NCBI GenBank assembly: GCA_045532175.1
Contig: JAZSFK010000047.1
Coordinates: 1 to 6,228, forward strand
DNA from: Fimenecus sp045532175
GTDB taxonomy: Bacteria > Bacillota > Clostridia > Oscillospirales > Acutalibacteraceae
Direction: 5' to 3'
Length of the DNA: 6,228 nt
Below the pieces are notes generated by a model. The model saw nothing but the letters and a program-made list of their open reading frames with translations. It had not been told where the DNA came from and searched no databases. Every line of letters starts with the position of its first letter. Positions within the stretch are counted from its first letter, which is position 1. The position numbers and the translations under genes were made by a program. Shown one piece after another: positions 4,658-6,228 of this stretch.

Positions 4658-4685
4658 ATAATCAAACAAAGGAGGAAATTCCAAA

Positions 4686-5183
4686 ATGCTCAAAAAATTA
4701 AGTTCCATTCCGTTTGCAGGAACACCGGAGCAAGAGGAACAGCTCAAGGCTGTCATTGAAAAGAATAAGGATGACAAGAGTATGCTCATGCACGTAATGC
4801 AGGAAGCACAGGGTATCTACGGTTACCTTCCTTATGAAGTTCAGGTTATGATTGCTGAGGGTATGGATGTTCCGCTTGAAAAGGTTTACGGAGTATCAAC
4901 TTTCTACGCACAGTTCTCACTTTCTCCAAAAGGTCAGTACAACATTTCAGTTTGTCTTGGTACTGCTTGTTATGTTAAAGGTGCTCAGGACCTTGTTGAC
5001 AAAATCACAGAACAACTTGGTATCGGCCCTGATGAATGCACACCTGACGGTAAATTCTCTCTTGAAGCTTGCCGTTGCATCGGTGCTTGTGGTCTTGCTC
5101 CTGTTCTTACAGTTAACGACGAAGTTTACGGTAAGCTTGTTGGCGACGATATCCCCGGCATTCTCGAAAAATATATGGCATAA
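4686..5183 (+). CDS. hndA: NuoE/HydC/HndA-like [2Fe-2S] subunit
   Basis: This 165-residue thioredoxin-fold ferredoxin subunit is homologous to complex I 24-kDa protein (NuoE), HndA and HydC. A helical N-terminal part (about 14-65) includes the family sequence LMHVMQEAQGIYGYLP. The cluster domain carries CX4C (C90, C95 in CLGTAC) and CX3C (C131, C135 in CIGAC) as the four ligands, plus an extra C129. It passes electrons within an NAD(P)H-linked flavoprotein module, typically an electron-bifurcating [FeFe] hydrogenase in Clostridia; the downstream HndB-like and NuoF-like genes support this. The ATG has an AAAGGAGG site (4668-4675). Its TAA overlaps the next ATG by 1 nt (TAATG). Whether the complex is a hydrogenase or another NADH-dependent bifurcating enzyme depends on genes outside the window; hydC and nuoE are equivalent names. 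Confidence 0.93.
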   Translation: MLKKLSSIPFAGTPEQEEQLKAVIEKNKDDKSMLMHVMQEAQGIYGYLPYEVQVMIAEGMDVPLEKVYGVSTFYAQFSLSPKGQYNISVCLGTACYVKGAQDLVDKITEQLGIGPDECTPDGKFSLEACRCIGACGLAPVLTVNDEVYGKLVGDDIPGILEKYMA

Positions 5184-5725
5184 TGAGAGAATTATCCCTT
5201 AACATTTTGGATATTGCTCAGAATTCAATTTCTGCCGGTGCTTCACTTATTACAATTGAAGTTAATGAAAATACAACTCAACATACATTACTTATTGGCA
5301 TTTATGACAATGGTAAGGGTATGAGCGAAGAACAGGTAAAAAGTGTTATTGACCCTTTCTTTACAACAAGAACAACAAGAAAAGTTGGTATGGGCATTCC
5401 GCTTTTTAAGATGGCGGCAGAGCAGACGGGCGGCAGCCTTGAAATAAAGTCAGAACTTGGTGTGGGTACGGAGGTTAAGGCTTATTTCAAAACGAATAGT
5501 GTTGATTTCACACCGCTTGGTGATGTACCGTCAACTATTCAGATGCTGATTACAATGAATACTGACCGTGATTTTGTGTATAAGCTTACGGTTGACGAAA
5601 AGGAATTTATTTGTGATACCCGGGAACTTAAAGCAATATTAGGTGATGTTCCCCTTGATGCTTATGAAGTGTCACAGTGGATACTTGAATTTATTAAAGA
5701 AAACACGGAGGTGTGTTATAAATGA
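5183..5725 (+). CDS. Stand-alone GHKL/HATPase protein in the hydrogenase-type operon
   Basis: This 180-residue protein has a Bergerat ATP-binding fold in about residues 1-105, containing all expected boxes. These are the N box (LDIAQNSISAGA, N14), G1 (YDNGKGM, D42/G44/G46), an F-box-like DPFFTT (57-62), G2 (VGMGIPL, 68-74) and G3 (GVGT, 93-96). There is no dimerisation/phospho-acceptor His domain, sensor domain or membrane segment, so it is not a complete sensor kinase. The C-terminal part (about 106-180) matches nothing I recognise. It starts at the TAATG overlap with the NuoE-like gene and ends in an ATGA overlap with the HndB-like gene, so it is made in step with the complex. An ATP-binding protein in this slot is known from clostridial Hnd/Hyd operons, but its role is unclear: regulatory kinase, anti-sigma-like factor or assembly ATPase are all guesses. 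Confidence 0.9.
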   Translation: MRELSLNILDIAQNSISAGASLITIEVNENTTQHTLLIGIYDNGKGMSEEQVKSVIDPFFTTRTTRKVGMGIPLFKMAAEQTGGSLEIKSELGVGTEVKAYFKTNSVDFTPLGDVPSTIQMLITMNTDRDFVYKLTVDEKEFICDTRELKAILGDVPLDAYEVSQWILEFIKENTEVCYK

Positions 5726-6093
5726 AAACTCTTGCAGAACTTATGGCTATTAAAGAAGCAACAATGCAGAAAATGACAGTTCGTGAAGACACAGGCGACG
5801 ACGCAATCAGAGTAGTTGTTGGTATGGCTACTTGCGGTATCGCAGCAGGTGCTCGTCCTGTTCTTAACGCATTCGTTGACGAGGTTGCAAAAAGAAACCT
5901 CAAGGGCGTTACAGTTTCACAGACAGGTTGTATCGGTATGTGCCAGTACGAGCCTATCGTTGAAGTAATTCAGCCGGGTAAAGAAAAAGTAACTTATGTT
6001 AAAATGACTGCTGAAAAAGTAGCAAAGGTTGTTAACGACCATATCGTTAATGGTAATGTTGTTGCTGAATACACAGTTAATGCTATCAAATAA
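5722..6093 (+). CDS. hndB: HndB-like [2Fe-2S] ferredoxin subunit
   Basis: This 123-residue protein is of the thioredoxin-like [2Fe-2S] ferredoxin type that accompanies NADP-reducing/bifurcating hydrogenases (HndB of Desulfovibrio-type HndABCD). Landmarks are VGMATCGIAAGAR (C38) and QTGCIGMCQYEP (C70, C74). Only three cysteines sit at the expected ligand places, because the first motif lacks the second Cys of a CX4C pair. From memory this is normal for the short HndB-like family, and the fourth ligand is not evident. The start ATG overlaps the preceding stop (ATGA) and has a GGAGG site at 5707-5711. A 12-nt gap containing AAGGAGG leads to the NuoF-like gene. It is expected to act as a soluble electron-transfer component of the complex. 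Confidence 0.88.
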   Translation: MKTLAELMAIKEATMQKMTVREDTGDDAIRVVVGMATCGIAAGARPVLNAFVDEVAKRNLKGVTVSQTGCIGMCQYEPIVEVIQPGKEKVTYVKMTAEKVAKVVNDHIVNGNVVAEYTVNAIK

Positions 6094-6105
6094 GGAGGAA
6101 ACATA

Positions 6106-6228
6106 ATGTATCGTTCACACGTACTTGTTTGCGGCGGTACCGGTTGTACCTCTTCAAACAGCGCAGCAATTATTGAGGCTCTTGAAACTCAGATTGCTGA
6201 AAAAGGCTTAAGCGAAGAAATCAAGGTT
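6106..6228 (+). CDS. hndC: NuoF/HydB/HndC-like NADH-binding subunit, N-terminal fragment
   Basis: Only the first 41 codons are in the window; the frame stays open to the edge. The translation begins MYRSHVLVCGGTGCTSSNS, whose CGGTGC motif (C9, C14) is the first cysteine pair of the N-terminal thioredoxin-like [2Fe-2S] domain found in HydB/HndC-type versions of NuoF. The full protein would carry FMN/NAD(P)H sites and [4Fe-4S] clusters (about 600 residues in the family), all beyond the edge. The start ATG has AAGGAGG at 6092-6098 with a 7-nt spacer. Position after the NuoE-like and HndB-like genes supports the call. Confidence 0.88.
   Translation, partial: MYRSHVLVCGGTGCTSSNSAAIIEALETQIAEKGLSEEIKV

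Noticed and set aside
4508..4789. 93-residue minus-strand open frame across the hydrogenase-type promoter
   Set aside because: It overlaps the promoter, the leader and the start of the NuoE-like gene; its translation has no recognisable domain and no initiation signal.

Overview
The window looks like chromosomal DNA from an anaerobic, low-GC Gram-positive bacterium of the Clostridia, probably a gut Oscillospiraceae/Ruminococcaceae-like species. The evidence is the AT-rich spacers with consensus sigma-A promoters, strong AAGGAGG-type ribosome binding sites, a radical SAM protein of a type found in anaerobes, and an operon that looks like an electron-bifurcating [FeFe]-hydrogenase / NADH-dehydrogenase-like (Hnd/Hyd) module. 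The species assignment is inference; no species marker is present.

Layout. Positions 1-141 hold the end of a tRNA array: a 5'-truncated elongator tRNA-Met(CAT) and a complete tRNA-Glu(TTC), followed by a terminator. The tail of tRNA-Glu plus that terminator is then repeated 125 bp downstream (118-210 and 243-333). An AT-rich regulatory region (334-737) carries two sigma-A promoters. The second is flanked by two sequences matching the Gram-positive LexA box (GAAC-N4-GTTC). It leads to a 78-residue protein with one membrane segment (738-974), closed by a strong terminator that probably works in both directions.

Positions 1137-4484 form a vitamin B6 salvage locus. A MocR/PdxR-type regulator (+ strand) is divergent from a three-gene minus-strand operon: pyridoxal/pyridoxamine kinase, ECF transporter S component, and a small radical SAM protein. 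The kinase and S-component genes overlap by 11 nt, and the radical SAM gene begins 1 nt after the S-component stop. The likely logic is that the S component brings in a B6 vitamer (with an energising ECF module encoded elsewhere), the kinase traps it by phosphorylation, and the PLP-sensing regulator controls expression from overlapping divergent promoters.

Positions 4563-6228 are the start of a redox operon on the + strand. It has a promoter and a structured leader, then a NuoE/HydC/HndA-like [2Fe-2S] subunit, a stand-alone GHKL/HATPase protein, an HndB-like [2Fe-2S] protein, and the first 41 codons of a NuoF/HydB/HndC-like subunit that runs off the window. The first three genes are joined by TAATG and ATGA overlaps, so they are almost certainly co-transcribed and translationally coupled. 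No wholly new multi-gene system is evident. The observations most worth following up are the putatively SOS-controlled small membrane protein, the duplicated tRNA-Glu tail, and the orphan GHKL ATPase inside the hydrogenase-type operon.
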